From Janthinobacterium sp. 344 (GTDB lineage Bacteria > Pseudomonadota > Gammaproteobacteria > Burkholderiales > Burkholderiaceae_D), in contig NZ_FOKL01000001.1 in assembly GCF_900112025.1 (NCBI RefSeq), positions 735,084 through 799,083 on the forward strand: a stretch of DNA of 64,000 nucleotides. The letters run 5' to 3'. The translations under genes were made by a program, and so were the position numbers. Below, one piece after another: positions 1 through 9,742 of this stretch. The stretch's first letter is position 1. Every line of letters starts with the position of its first letter. The notes under the pieces are model-generated. The model made no database searches, was not told the origin of the DNA, and saw nothing but the letters and a program-made list of their open reading frames with translations.

Positions 1-3000
1 GATGTCGGCCGTGGTGCTGCCGCTGTTCGCATTGAGCACATAGTTGCCCGCATCCACGCCGTCAAGCGCGACATTCGTCACGCTGACAGTTTTACCCGTG
101 CCGGCGTTCTTGTCGCCGAACGCCGCATTGCCGCTCACCGTCAGCACATCGCCCTGGATGCGGTCGTCGCCGATGTTCACGCCGGCCGCAACGCTGCCGT
201 CATAGGTCTTGTTGACGCCGTTCAAGCTGATATTCAGGGTGCGCGCACTGATGGTGGCCGTGCCGTCCGCCGTCGTCGCGGCCAGGCTGTAGTTGCCCAG
301 CTCGTTGCCGCCCAGGGCCAGGCCGCTGGCATGCACGGCCTTGCCGCTGCCAGCGTTCTTGTCCAGGAAGGCAGCCTGGCCGCTGATGGTAAGGCTGTCG
401 CCCGCCACCACGTTGCCCAGCACAAAGCTGGCGCCATCGTAGCCCAGGTTGCCGTCATACACCTTGCCATTGCCGCCGATGCTGACACTCAGCACGCGCG
501 GCGTGATGGCGAAGGTGGTGGTGCCGCCGAAGGTGATGTCGTACTTGGTCGACCACAGCCCCGTCAAATTGTAAGTGCCCGCGTTGCGCGCATTGCCGTA
601 GCCGAGGCTGCCATTGACGCCCGTGTCGCCATCGAGCAAGCCAACATAGCCGATCGAGCCGAGGAAAGCGGCCAGCTGGCCATCGTAGACCTTGCCGCTG
701 GCATTGCCGGACACATTCACTTGCAGCGGTTTCAGGAAGGCTTTCAGCATGGGCGTCGTATAGCCTTCGTACATGCGCCAGGTGCTGCCAAAATCAAAGC
801 CGTTGAAGCTGCCCTGCTGCTGCATCTGCGCCGTCGTGCGGCCGCTGGCGCCACCCTGGTCCCGCTGGATGCCAGCCGTCTCATAGTTAAAGAACGCGTT
901 GGAAACCACCGCTCCCGGGTCGGCCCGGCCCACTACGCCACCCGCCGTGTTGGCGGCAAAACCGCTGCCGGCCACGGCGCCGCTGCTGTAGACATTGCTG
1001 GCGCTGCTGCCCGCCACGCTCCAGCCGATCAGGCCGCCCAGATTTTCGCTGGCGACGACGGGATCGCTGTTGTCGGCGGCGCCCACGGCGCCGGTGGCAT
1101 AGGCATTGCTGATCGTGCCAGCTGCGCCGTTGCGCCCCACCAGGCCGCCGATATTCGCCGCGCCGCGCACGGTGCCCGTGGCGTACGACTGCGAAACCGC
1201 CCCTTCATTATCGCCCACCAGGCCGCCGACCATGGCGCGCGCGCTCGTCACCGCGCCACTGGCCGTCGACGCCGTGATGCTGGCGCCCGCCTGGTTCAAT
1301 CCCGCCAGGCCGCCGACGCTGCCCGCGTCATCGGCATTCAGGCCCGTCACCGTGCCGCTGGCGCCGGACGCCGAGATCGTCCCGCCGTTGCTGCCGACCA
1401 GCCCGCCCACATTGCGCCGGCCGCTGACGGCGGCGCTGCTGCTGACATTGTCGATCGTTCCACTGAGCACGTTGCCCACCAGCGCCCCCACATTGGCCAC
1501 GCCGGCGACGCTGCCACCGTTCAGGCTCAGGTTACGCAAAGTACCGCCCTGCAGGGTGCCAAACAAGCCCACGGGCGAATCGTAGGTGCCGCCATCGATG
1601 ATCAGGCTGCTGATGGCAAAGCCCGCGCCATCGAAGACGCCGGAGTAGGCCGCGCCGCCGCCGGCGATGGGAATAAAACCCTTGCCGCCATTCCAGTTCA
1701 CGGTGCCGCCGCCATCGATATTGCCGGCCAGGCGATAATTATTGTCCAGTCCAAGGCTGCCGACGCCTTGCAAGCCATAGATATCGGCGAGCAGGTAAGG
1801 CGCGGCCGCGCCATCCCCGCCGGCGACGCGCAGGAAACTGGCGCCGCTGCCAACGGTAAAGCTTCTGGCGCTAAAGCCTGGCAAGCTGGCGCTGTTTTGC
1901 ACCCAGCTGCCGCCGTCCAGCACGAAGCTGCCGCCCACGGCGACAGCGCCCGTGGCCGTGATGGCGGAAGCTGCATTGAGGTGCAGGTCTCCCGCCGTCG
2001 TGAGCGTATTCGATATGAGCATGCCGCCCGTGTTCGTGCCATCGCCGATGGTCAGTGACGACGCCGAGATACCGGCCAGTTCCGCCACGCTCAAGCTCAG
2101 GGCCGTGCCCGACTTGGTGCCCAGGTCGATGCTGCGCGTACTGTTCAATGGCTTGATGAGCACACTTGCGCCACCCGCCGTGCCGCCGAAATTGATGCCG
2201 CCGGCGAGGCTGACATTGTCTGCCTGCAACGTTACAGTCTGGCCGGCGATGCCGCTGCCGATCAGCTGGCTGCCAGTGCCCGACAGGCTGATGCCGCCGG
2301 CTGCCATATTCGCGAGCAGGCTCAGATTGCCATTGCCGACATTGACCACGCCGCTGCCCGTCACGCTGGCGCCGGAAAGAGAAACGTTGCCGCCATTGCT
2401 GGTGATGGCCGCATCCAGATTGACGTTCGCTCCCAGGCCGTAGGCACCACCGGTACTGCTGGCATCGTTGGCCGACAGGATCACGGCGCCGCCCTTGGTC
2501 GTGATGGGGGCAAACACGTTGATCGTCTCGCCCGCCATGGCGGTCAGGCCGATGCCGCTGTTCACCATGTCCACGGCACTGCTGAAGTTGATATGGTGCG
2601 TCGCCTGCAGGATCACATTGCTGTTTGCATTGGAAATGATGCTGGCGCCGATGCTGGTGCTGCCGGTTGGCGAACCATGGGTAAAATCGTCGACATTGCC
2701 CAGGCTGCCACCCGAGCCCGCCACCACCTCGATATCATACGGGTCGAGCAGCCAGGTGCCGCGCTTGCCGCTGCCGGCGCGCGTGCCCGTATCGACGCGG
2801 ATGCCATCGACGGCCAGGTAATGGCCCGAGGTTTCCACGAAACCGCCGTCGCCGCCAAAAGCGCCGCCGCGCGCGGAAATGCTGCCGTGCACCTGCGCCG
2901 ACTCATCGCCCCAGACAATGACCTTGCCGCCCTTGCCGCTGCTGACGGCGTCGGCGTTGATGCTGGCATCGCGGTTCACCACCACCTGGCGCGCATTCTG

Positions 3001-4005
3001 CACGGCCCCGTTCTTGCCCAGGTAATCGCCGCCCAGCAAGACCGTGCCGCCCCCCGTGGCGCCGCTGGCGTCGATTTTCGCATCGCCGAACATGCCCACC
3101 TGCTCGCCCAGCACGGAGATCTCGCCGCCCTTGCCGGCCGCTGCCGTGGCCGAGGTCACGCTGCCGGCCGACAAGACCGTCTGGCCGCTGGCCTTGAGCA
3201 CGATCCTGCCGTTGTCGCCGACGACGGCGCTGTTGGCGTTGAGCACGCCGCGCTGGCCGACCAGCGCGCCGGCCATGCCGATGCTGCCACCCTGGGCGAT
3301 GATCTGGCCCAGGTTCAGCGCCTGGTCGCCTGGCGCCGAGACCAGCACGCGCAGCTGCGGATTGCCGGGATCGGCCAGCTGCACGCTGCGCCCGGCGGCC
3401 AGGATCACTTCGCCATTCGGCGCCGTGATGAGGCCCGTGTTTTCCACGTTCGGCGCGATCAGCAGCACTTGCCCGCCCTTGCTCGCATTGATGACGCCTG
3501 CATTGCTGACGCCGCCAGCAACGCCGCCCGCCGCAAATTCGCGCTTGCCGGCCAGGAAATCCGCATTCGTCAAGCCCAGGCTGGAGGCCACCAGGCCGTT
3601 CACGTCCACTCTCGCGCCCTGGCCGAAGACGATGCCGTTCGGGTTGATCAGGAATACCTTGCCATTCGATTCCAGGCTGCCCAGGATCTTGCTGGGGTCT
3701 TGCCCCGTGATGCGGTTGAGCACGGCGCTATTGCCGTTTTGCTGGATGAAGCGCGTGATTTCACCGGCATGGATGGAAAAACTTTGCCAGTTGATGATGG
3801 TGTTGGGCGTGTTCGTGATCGAGAAGATATTGCCTTGCTGATTGAACGTCGCCTGGCCATGGACCACCTGCGGCAAGGCGGGATTGGCGTGTGCCGCGCC
3901 GAAGCAGGAGGCCAGCAGCAGCGCCAGCGCCGTGCGGCGCAGGGGCGGCCCGTACGGCGGCGGCATCTGGGCGGAAACGACAGCGTGGTGGACGGTAATG
4001 TGCAT
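1..4005 (-). CDS. Two-partner secretion adhesin (TpsA, filamentous-haemagglutinin type), C-terminus beyond window
   Basis: Open frame of about 1335 codons running off the left edge, so the C-terminus is not seen. An N-terminal signal segment ends near AAHA. It is followed by the TPS/haemagglutinin domain, recognisable from FSIHAGEITRFIQQN and NPNGIVFGQGARVDVNG. The middle is beta-helix-like. Around 900-1600 there are GLUG-type repeats (GGLVGRNGA, GGLVGSNGG, GGLVGDNEG), and around 1-780 three YDG-type repeats (NKTYDG, GKVYDG, GKVYDG). The ATG at 4005 is preferred because AGGA lies 8 bases upstream; an in-frame ATG at 4014 has no usable spacing. It lies 16 bases after tpsB, so the two are co-transcribed. 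Expected role is a secreted or surface adhesin exported by TpsB; the ligand cannot be read from sequence. Confidence 0.9.
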   Translation of the reverse strand, partial: MHITVHHAVVSAQMPPPYGPPLRRTALALLLASCFGAAHANPALPQVVHGQATFNQQGNIFSITNTPNTIINWQSFSIHAGEITRFIQQNGNSAVLNRITGQDPSKILGSLESNGKVFLINPNGIVFGQGARVDVNGLVASSLGLTNADFLAGKREFAAGGVAGGVSNAGVINASKGGQVLLIAPNVENTGLITAPNGEVILAAGRSVQLADPGNPQLRVLVSAPGDQALNLGQIIAQGGSIGMAGALVGQRGVLNANSAVVGDNGRIVLKASGQTVLSAGSVTSATAAAGKGGEISVLGEQVGMFGDAKIDASGATGGGTVLLGGDYLGKNGAVQNARQVVVNRDASINADAVSSGKGGKVIVWGDESAQVHGSISARGGAFGGDGGFVETSGHYLAVDGIRVDTGTRAGSGKRGTWLLDPYDIEVVAGSGGSLGNVDDFTHGSPTGSTSIGASIISNANSNVILQATHHINFSSAVDMVNSGIGLTAMAGETINVFAPITTKGGAVILSANDASSTGGAYGLGANVNLDAAITSNGGNVSLSGASVTGSGVVNVGNGNLSLLANMAAGGISLSGTGSQLIGSGIAGQTVTLQADNVSLAGGINFGGTAGGASVLIKPLNSTRSIDLGTKSGTALSLSVAELAGISASSLTIGDGTNTGGMLISNTLTTAGDLHLNAASAITATGAVAVGGSFVLDGGSWVQNSASLPGFSARSFTVGSGASFLRVAGGDGAAAPYLLADIYGLQGVGSLGLDNNYRLAGNIDGGGTVNWNGGKGFIPIAGGGAAYSGVFDGAGFAISSLIIDGGTYDSPVGLFGTLQGGTLRNLSLNGGSVAGVANVGALVGNVLSGTIDNVSSSAAVSGRRNVGGLVGSNGGTISASGASGTVTGLNADDAGSVGGLAGLNQAGASITASTASGAVTSARAMVGGLVGDNEGAVSQSYATGTVRGAANIGGLVGRNGAAGTISNAYATGAVGAADNSDPVVASENLGGLIGWSVAGSSASNVYSSGAVAGSGFAANTAGGVVGRADPGAVVSNAFFNYETAGIQRDQGGASGRTTAQMQQQGSFNGFDFGSTWRMYEGYTTPMLKAFLKPLQVNVSGNASGKVYDGQLAAFLGSIGYVGLLDGDTGVNGSLGYGNARNAGTYNLTGLWSTKYDITFGGTTTFAITPRVLSVSIGGNGKVYDGNLGYDGASFVLGNVVAGDSLTISGQAAFLDKNAGSGKAVHASGLALGGNELGNYSLAATTADGTATISARTLNISLNGVNKTYDGSVAAGVNIGDDRIQGDVLTVSGNAAFGDKNAGTGKTVSVTNVALDGVDAGNYVLNANSGSTTADI

Positions 4006-4021
4006 GGTGTTCATCCTGATA

Positions 4022-5632
4022 CTAGTAGGCCAAGGCGAGGCGGAAATGCAGGCGGTTGGCGCCGCGCTTGCCCGTGTCGCCCGCGTCGGCGACGTGGGCG
4101 TAATCGAGTTGCAGATTCGCGTAGCGGCTCAGCAGCAAGCGCAGGCCCAGGCCCCCGCTGGCGATGCCCTGCGACGGGCTTTCACCGGGCAAGGCGTGGT
4201 TGCGGCGCAGCCAGGCCGTGTCATAAAAGGCCAGCGCGCGACACTGGTAGCCGGCAGCCTGTTCACACCAGTTCGGCGTGTACAGTTCCAGGTTCAGGCT
4301 GGCGCCGGAATCGTTCGATGCCTCGCGCTCGGCAAAGCCGCGCACGGAGGCCGCGCCGCCGGCGCCGAACTGCTCGCCCGGCACCAGCGCGTCGGGCGTG
4401 AGCTGGGCGTTGAACAGCGCGCGCCATTGCCAGTCATTGGCCAGCACGCGGCCCGACGTGGCGCTCAGGCGCAAGGTGTTGTAGGCGGCCTTGGCCTGCG
4501 CGCGCACCCTGTCGAAATCGGCTTGCGCGCCATGTTTGCCACCCGGAATATTGTGCGCGAACGTGACGGCCACGCTGGTCTCGCCCATCGGCAAGGTCCA
4601 GGCGCCGATGTAGCTGACGCTGACCGGATGCACGGTGACGTCGGCGCCCAGTTCCATGCCGAACAATTGCACGCTGTTGCGGTAAGCCTTGTAGTCGATG
4701 CCGTACACGAGCTTGGGTTCGAAATCGTCGCGGCGGGCGAAGTTCTGGTTGTAGCGGATGCCGGCCATGCTGCCCTGGCCGCTGACGGCCAGGTCAAAGA
4801 TGCCGGCCGAGACACTGCCCGAATCGACGTTCGAATAACTGGCGAAAAAGTCCATCGAGTCGCCCAGCGCGTACAGCGGCAGATGGTAGCCGGCGCCATA
4901 CACGCCGACCTTGTCCGGCTTTTCCAGGCTGCTCGTGTATTGCAGGCTGGCGACATGGTCGCGGCCCCACAGGTTGGCATGCTGCAGCACCACGCCCACG
5001 TGCGTCTTGCCCGTCTCCGCCGTGCCCGTGTTGTCCACGTTGAGCATGGCTTTCCATGCCGTTTCGTCGGCTACCGTCACCATGGCGTCGATGGCATCCG
5101 CCTGCTCGTCGGCCTGCAGGCGCACTTCGATCTTGCGCGCCGGATTCTCATTGGCCAGTTTCAGGCTTTGCGACAAGGCATTCAGGTTCGGCGTCTCGCC
5201 TTCGCGCAGGGCTGGCAAGGCGCGCCGCACGTTGGCCTCGTCGACGTGCGCATTGCCGCTGATGGCCACCTTGCCCAGCGGCGTTTGCAGCACGCTCAGG
5301 CGCACCACGCCCCGTTCCAGCTCCTGCTCCGGCAACTGCACCTGTACCGTGCTGTAGCCGCGTGCGCGGTAGGCATTTTCCAGCGTCTCGACGGCGCGGG
5401 CGATGTGGGAAAAATCGCGCTGGCGGCCCGTGAACGGGGCCAGCAAGGCTTGCACCTGGGCCGCGTCGAGCAAGGTATTGCCCTGCACCTCGAAGCGGCT
5501 GATATCAAAGCGCGGCGCGCCGTCCTCGGCCGCCACAGGCTCGGCTGGATCCATGGAAACGGCGGCGCCGGCGGCGCCGACGGCGAACAGCAGCGCGGAA
5601 CCCGCAAGCAGGTGCACCAAACGATATGTCAT
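4022..5632 (-). CDS. ShlB/FhaC/HecB-family outer-membrane transporter (TpsB)
   Basis: 536 residues. The chosen Met begins a signal peptide (MTYRLVHLLAGSALLF to AGAA); an upstream in-frame start at 5701 would add 23 residues in front of it and is unlikely. POTRA-type domains cover roughly residues 35-165 (FEVQGNTLLDAAQV, VAISGNAHVDEANV). The remaining C-terminal part fits a 16-strand beta-barrel and contains the VRGF motif of the conserved L6 loop that reaches into the pore. The family recognises the TPS domain of its partner in the periplasm and exports it across the outer membrane. The partner gene follows directly. The start lacks a strong Shine-Dalgarno sequence. Confidence 0.93.
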   Translation of the reverse strand: MTYRLVHLLAGSALLFAVGAAGAAVSMDPAEPVAAEDGAPRFDISRFEVQGNTLLDAAQVQALLAPFTGRQRDFSHIARAVETLENAYRARGYSTVQVQLPEQELERGVVRLSVLQTPLGKVAISGNAHVDEANVRRALPALREGETPNLNALSQSLKLANENPARKIEVRLQADEQADAIDAMVTVADETAWKAMLNVDNTGTAETGKTHVGVVLQHANLWGRDHVASLQYTSSLEKPDKVGVYGAGYHLPLYALGDSMDFFASYSNVDSGSVSAGIFDLAVSGQGSMAGIRYNQNFARRDDFEPKLVYGIDYKAYRNSVQLFGMELGADVTVHPVSVSYIGAWTLPMGETSVAVTFAHNIPGGKHGAQADFDRVRAQAKAAYNTLRLSATSGRVLANDWQWRALFNAQLTPDALVPGEQFGAGGAASVRGFAEREASNDSGASLNLELYTPNWCEQAAGYQCRALAFYDTAWLRRNHALPGESPSQGIASGGLGLRLLLSRYANLQLDYAHVADAGDTGKRGANRLHFRLALAY

Positions 5633-5849
5633 GTGAAGGATTTCTTGTGTAACCGGACCAGCGGGCGGCGCAGCAGGCGCCAGCGGCAGCGTGTCCAGCA
5701 ATGGATTGAAGACAAATTTTAGACGGCTTTTAGTTTCCAGTCAGAAATTTCTGACGTTTTTGCCCCATTTTCGTCGCGCCGCAGCATACATCGTGCATAC
5801 GAGGATGAAACATAGCTTAATCATTAATATTTTCCGTGTTTTCCGCTAT
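5633..5849. promoter_or_regulatory. tpsB upstream region with perfect 16-bp palindrome at 5740-5755
   Basis: The 217-bp gap ahead of tpsB is AT-rich compared with its neighbours. It holds a perfect palindrome, GTCAGAAATTTCTGAC, at 5740-5755. On the minus strand a possible promoter (TCTGAC, 18-bp spacer, TAAAAT) overlaps one half of the palindrome, so a regulator bound there could block or assist polymerase. The palindrome is seen directly; the promoter and operator roles are inferred. Confidence 0.45.
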
Positions 5850-8123
5850 CTATTTGCTATCCAGGACCGTCACGCCATCCCAGCCGGACGCAGGCGGTGT
5901 ACGCAGGTAATCTTCCACGCGCGCCCCATACAGCCGGTACAGGCCATCGTCGGGGAAATCGGCCCGCAATTGGGCGATCAGTGCGCCAGCGGCCGGCCAC
6001 TCGCAGGCGCGCAGCCGTGCCAGCGCCGCGTGCCAGCGTTCCAGCTGCGCCAGCTCGGCGGGAGTCGCGTCGGCCTGCAGGCAGCGCGGCTCGAAGATGG
6101 CCACCGCCTCCTGCTTGCCCAGCACCCTGACCAGGTCCAGTTCGCGGTACAGGAATTCGGGCGCCGCCGCGCGCGTGGCGGGCCCCACGACGATGCCCAC
6201 GCCATAGCGCTTGCTGGCCCCTTCCAGGCGCGCGGCCAGGTTCACGCTGTCGCCCATCACGGTGTAGGCGCGGCGGATGCGCGAGCCCATGTCGCCCACG
6301 TGCATGGGTCCCGTATTGATGCCGATGCCGATGCGCAGCGGCGGCCAGCCGCGGGCGGCGAACTGGCCGTTCAGGCGCGCCGCGCTTTGCTGCATCAGCA
6401 GCGCGCTGGCCACGGCGCGGCTGGCGTGATCGGGAAACGCCACGGGCGCGCCCCAGAAGGCCATCACGGCGTCGCCGATGTATTTGTCGAGCGTGCCGCC
6501 ATGGCTGTCGCGGATATCGTGCGACATGGCAGTCAGATATTCGTTGATATATTCGCGCAGCGCGGCCGGCGCCAGCTGCTCGGAAATGGCCGTGAAACCG
6601 CGCACGTCGGCGAACAGCACCGTCAGTTCGCGGTTCTCGCCATCCATGGTGTAGCGCTGCGGATTGTCCGCCATCTCGGCCACCAGTTCGGGCGCCACGT
6701 ATTCGCCGAAACGCGCCACCAGCGCACGGCCCTTGCGCACCTCGAAAAAATAGCCCCAGGCCAGGTTGACGATGAACAGCGCGACGATCAGCAGCAGCAC
6801 CACGGCGCCACCCAGCACCAGGTCGCGCACGGCGTACAGGTACAGGTTGATGGCGATGGTGAGCGTCAGCGCGCCCAGCGTCACGAGCATCACGCCGGCC
6901 GGCGGCAGCACGGCCAGGGCGCCGGCCAGCAGCACGCCGAACAGCAGGATCTGCACCAGTTCGAGCGCCAAGGCATAGTCGGGGCGCGCCTTGAAGCGGC
7001 CGTCGAGGATGGACTTGATCAAATTGGCGTGCACTTCCACGCCAGGATATTCCGCATTCACGGGCGTGGCGCGGATATCGTTCAGGCCGGGCGCCGTGGT
7101 CCCCACCAGCACGATGGCGCCCTGCAGCAGCGCGTGCGGCACGGTGCCTGCCAGTACGTCGGATGCCGACACATAGCGGAACGCGCCGCCATCGGGACCG
7201 CCCGTGCCGCGGTACTGCACCGTCGTGGTCAGCGCCTCACCCACGGGGATGGCCGTGGCGCCGCGCGGCGTGAACAGCACGATGTGTTCCAGGCCTGCGT
7301 TATCCAGCTGGCGCGCCGACAAGGTGTCGGCCGTGGCCGTGAAGCGGGGGGCGATGGCGCGCGCCTGCAGGTAGACGGCGGCCGTGGCCAGCGACAGCGA
7401 GGGATAGTAGCCGTCGCCGATGCGCTGCAACAGGGTCGAGGAGCGCACCACGCCATCGGCATCGGTGAGCGCCGTGAAGATGCCGGCGCCGCGCGCGGCC
7501 GCCTGCAGCGGCGCGATATTGGCTTCGTAGCCACGCGCCACGTAGGCCGTCACCGTGCGGCCATTCAGGTCCGCCACGGTGAAGGCGGGCTGCGGCAGCA
7601 CGCCCTTGGCTTGCCGCTCCGAGACGCTGTAGCCCAGCACCACGGGCTGGCCGCGCATGGCGTCGGCGAACAGGCCATCGTAATCCATGGCCGGACGCAG
7701 TTTTTCCAGCTGCGCCGGCAAGCCCGCCACGCCGGCCAGTTCGCCCTGCGCCAGTCCTTGCAGCACGGCGTAGCCGGAACTGGTGTCCGCTTCGGGAAAC
7801 GCAATGTCAAAGCCCAAGGTGGCGACGCCGTAATGGCCGGTGAGCTGGCGCACCAGGCGCGCCTGGATATCGCGGCTCCACGGGAAGCGGCCCACCCGGG
7901 CCAGGCTTTTTTCATCGATGTCGACGATGACGATGCGGCTGTCGAGCTGCGGCGCATAGAAGCGCATGCGCCAGTCGCCCAGCATGGCGTCGAGCCGCGC
8001 CATCGTGTCGCTGCCGGACAGGCACAGCATGGCGGCCGCCATGGTCAGCAGCACGCCCAGCAAAAAGCGCGCGCCATGCTTGCGCAAGGCCTGCGCCAGC
8101 GCCGCGCGCCAGGCCCTCGTCAC
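5850..8123 (-). CDS. CHASE2-domain class III adenylate/guanylate cyclase
   Basis: 757 residues with a GTG start whose bases overlap the TGA of the upstream HD-GYP gene (GTGA), so the two are translationally coupled. Order: membrane segment about 19-37, extracytoplasmic CHASE2 sensor about 40-380, three membrane segments about 387-458, then the cyclase domain about 495-680. Metal-binding aspartates are D506 (LFADVRGF) and D551 (KYIGDAVMAFWG). The YTVMGDSVNLAARLE segment supplies the transition-state Asn and Arg. The Lys before IGD suggests ATP rather than GTP as substrate, but this is not decisive. A much longer in-frame upstream extension lies inside the HD-GYP gene and is rejected. Expected product is cAMP, made in response to an unknown periplasmic signal. 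Confidence 0.92.
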   Translation of the reverse strand: MTRAWRAALAQALRKHGARFLLGVLLTMAAAMLCLSGSDTMARLDAMLGDWRMRFYAPQLDSRIVIVDIDEKSLARVGRFPWSRDIQARLVRQLTGHYGVATLGFDIAFPEADTSSGYAVLQGLAQGELAGVAGLPAQLEKLRPAMDYDGLFADAMRGQPVVLGYSVSERQAKGVLPQPAFTVADLNGRTVTAYVARGYEANIAPLQAAARGAGIFTALTDADGVVRSSTLLQRIGDGYYPSLSLATAAVYLQARAIAPRFTATADTLSARQLDNAGLEHIVLFTPRGATAIPVGEALTTTVQYRGTGGPDGGAFRYVSASDVLAGTVPHALLQGAIVLVGTTAPGLNDIRATPVNAEYPGVEVHANLIKSILDGRFKARPDYALALELVQILLFGVLLAGALAVLPPAGVMLVTLGALTLTIAINLYLYAVRDLVLGGAVVLLLIVALFIVNLAWGYFFEVRKGRALVARFGEYVAPELVAEMADNPQRYTMDGENRELTVLFADVRGFTAISEQLAPAALREYINEYLTAMSHDIRDSHGGTLDKYIGDAVMAFWGAPVAFPDHASRAVASALLMQQSAARLNGQFAARGWPPLRIGIGINTGPMHVGDMGSRIRRAYTVMGDSVNLAARLEGASKRYGVGIVVGPATRAAAPEFLYRELDLVRVLGKQEAVAIFEPRCLQADATPAELAQLERWHAALARLRACEWPAAGALIAQLRADFPDDGLYRLYGARVEDYLRTPPASGWDGVTVLDSK

Positions 8124-9742
8124 GGGGTGTAGCCCGGAATGGACGCCTCGTCGACGGCATCGATCTGGCTCGGATGCATGTGCTTTTCCGCGAAGGTCAG
8201 ATACACCTTGCTGCGGATGAATACGTCGAACAGCTCCGGGTCGATATGCCCGTTCAGGCTGAAATTGCCGAGGATGCGCAAGGACTCCGACAGCGGCTTG
8301 CCCTTCTTGTAGGGACGGTCGCGCGCCGTCAGCGCCTCGAAGATGTCGGCAATCGCCATCAGCCGCGCCGGCACCGACATCTGCTCTTTCGTCAGCCCGC
8401 GCGGGTAGCCCTTGCCATCCATGCGCTCGTGGTGGCCGCCCGCATATTCGGGCACCTTCTGCAGGTGCTTGGGCCACGGCAGCGCTTCGAGCATGCGGAT
8501 CGAGACGCTGATATGGTTGTTGACGATGGCCCGCTCGGCCGCCGTCAGGGTGCCCGCGCGGATGGTCAGGTTTTCCGTCTCGTCGGCGTCGAGGAAGTCG
8601 CGCAGCTGGCCGTCGGCCGCGCGCCAGCGGCGCCTGGCGATCTGCCGCACTCTTTCCTGGTCGGCCTGCGCCATGCTCTCGCCGCCGATGTTCACCCTGC
8701 GGATGAAGTCGCGCTCCTCGCGCAGCGCCGCCTGCTCGCGTTCCAGCGCGCGGGCGATGGCATCCTGGCATTCCGGCTGCGCCGCCTGCTGGCGCAAGGC
8801 GGCGATTTCGGCGTCGCGCAGCAGCACTTCGTAGCGCGTGTCGATCAGGGCGATGCGGTCGAAGATGGTTTCCAGCTTGGTGGCCTTGTCGACCACGTGC
8901 ACGGGCGTGGTGATCTTGCCGCAATCGTGCAGCAGGCCGGCCAGCCACAGCTGCTTGCGTTCATTGTCGCTGAGGCGGAAGTCGGCCAGCGGCCCCGTTT
9001 GCGTGGCGTGCGCGGCGTCGGCCAGCAGCATCGTCAGCTCGGGCACGAACTGGCAGTGGCGGCCCGTGTACGGCGACTTTTCATCGATGCCGATATTGAT
9101 CAGGGTGACGAGCGATTCGAGCAGCTCTTCCAGCTGCGCGATCAGCAACTGGTTCGTCAGCGCCACCCCGGCCTGCGCCGCCAGGGCCTCGATGAAGCGC
9201 TGGTCCGTCGAGGAAAAGGCGCGCACGGGACCGCTGGCGCCATCGCGGGCATTCACCAGCTGCAGCACGCCGATCAGGTCGCCCTCGTGGTCGCCCATGG
9301 GTACCGTCAGGATCGATTGCGTGTGATAGCCGTGGTGGCGGTCGAAGGCGCGCATGCCGGAAAAATTGAAGGCTTCGTCGCGGTACACGTCGGCGATATT
9401 CACGCAGCGGCGCATATGGGCCGCATACGCGGCCACCGACGCCAGGTTGGGCTGGCCCGCGCCGTCGAACAGGGGCACGCCGGGCAGGCCCACGTCGGTG
9501 CCTGGCGCGATGCCCAGACTGTCGTTGACGCTGATGTGGAAATCGAGCCGCCGGCCATCGGGCGCGGGCCGGTACAGGGTCGCGCCATCGGCGCCGCTCA
9601 TGCTTTTCGCCAGCAGCACGATGCGCTGCAGCAGGGGACCGATATCGCGCCCCTCGCCGCCGATGCCATGGCCGAGCGCGACACTGAGCTCGGTCAATTG
9701 CTCCAGGCGCTGGGCGATCTTCTCGGGGTGCAGCTGAGGCAT
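8120..9742 (-). CDS. GAF and HD-GYP domain phosphodiesterase
   Basis: 540 residues from the Met of MPQLHPEKIAQ; an ATG at 9817 would add an unconvincing basic tail. A GAF domain covers about residues 35-200 and a helical linker follows. The HD motif is LLHDCGK (H272, D273), and the second half reads HHERMDGKGYP (437-447). About 165 residues separate the two halves, more than usual, with a charged helical stretch at about 300-390 in between. The family hydrolyses cyclic di-GMP. It is the first gene of a two-gene unit with the cyclase, linking c-di-GMP breakdown to cyclic nucleotide synthesis. Catalytic motifs look intact. Confidence 0.9.
   Translation of the reverse strand: MPQLHPEKIAQRLEQLTELSVALGHGIGGEGRDIGPLLQRIVLLAKSMSGADGATLYRPAPDGRRLDFHISVNDSLGIAPGTDVGLPGVPLFDGAGQPNLASVAAYAAHMRRCVNIADVYRDEAFNFSGMRAFDRHHGYHTQSILTVPMGDHEGDLIGVLQLVNARDGASGPVRAFSSTDQRFIEALAAQAGVALTNQLLIAQLEELLESLVTLINIGIDEKSPYTGRHCQFVPELTMLLADAAHATQTGPLADFRLSDNERKQLWLAGLLHDCGKITTPVHVVDKATKLETIFDRIALIDTRYEVLLRDAEIAALRQQAAQPECQDAIARALEREQAALREERDFIRRVNIGGESMAQADQERVRQIARRRWRAADGQLRDFLDADETENLTIRAGTLTAAERAIVNNHISVSIRMLEALPWPKHLQKVPEYAGGHHERMDGKGYPRGLTKEQMSVPARLMAIADIFEALTARDRPYKKGKPLSESLRILGNFSLNGHIDPELFDVFIRSKVYLTFAEKHMHPSQIDAVDEASIPGYTP

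Noticed and set aside
331-4401. Long plus-strand reading frames opposite the adhesin gene
   Set aside because: They are GC-driven shadows; the minus-strand frame shows a signal peptide, TPS domain and repeats, while these show low-complexity His/Ala/Arg sequence.
8124-8948. In-frame extension that would make the cyclase over 1000 residues
   Set aside because: The added part lies out of frame inside the HD-GYP gene, is Arg/Ala-rich and has no domain; a GTG at 8123 begins the real protein.
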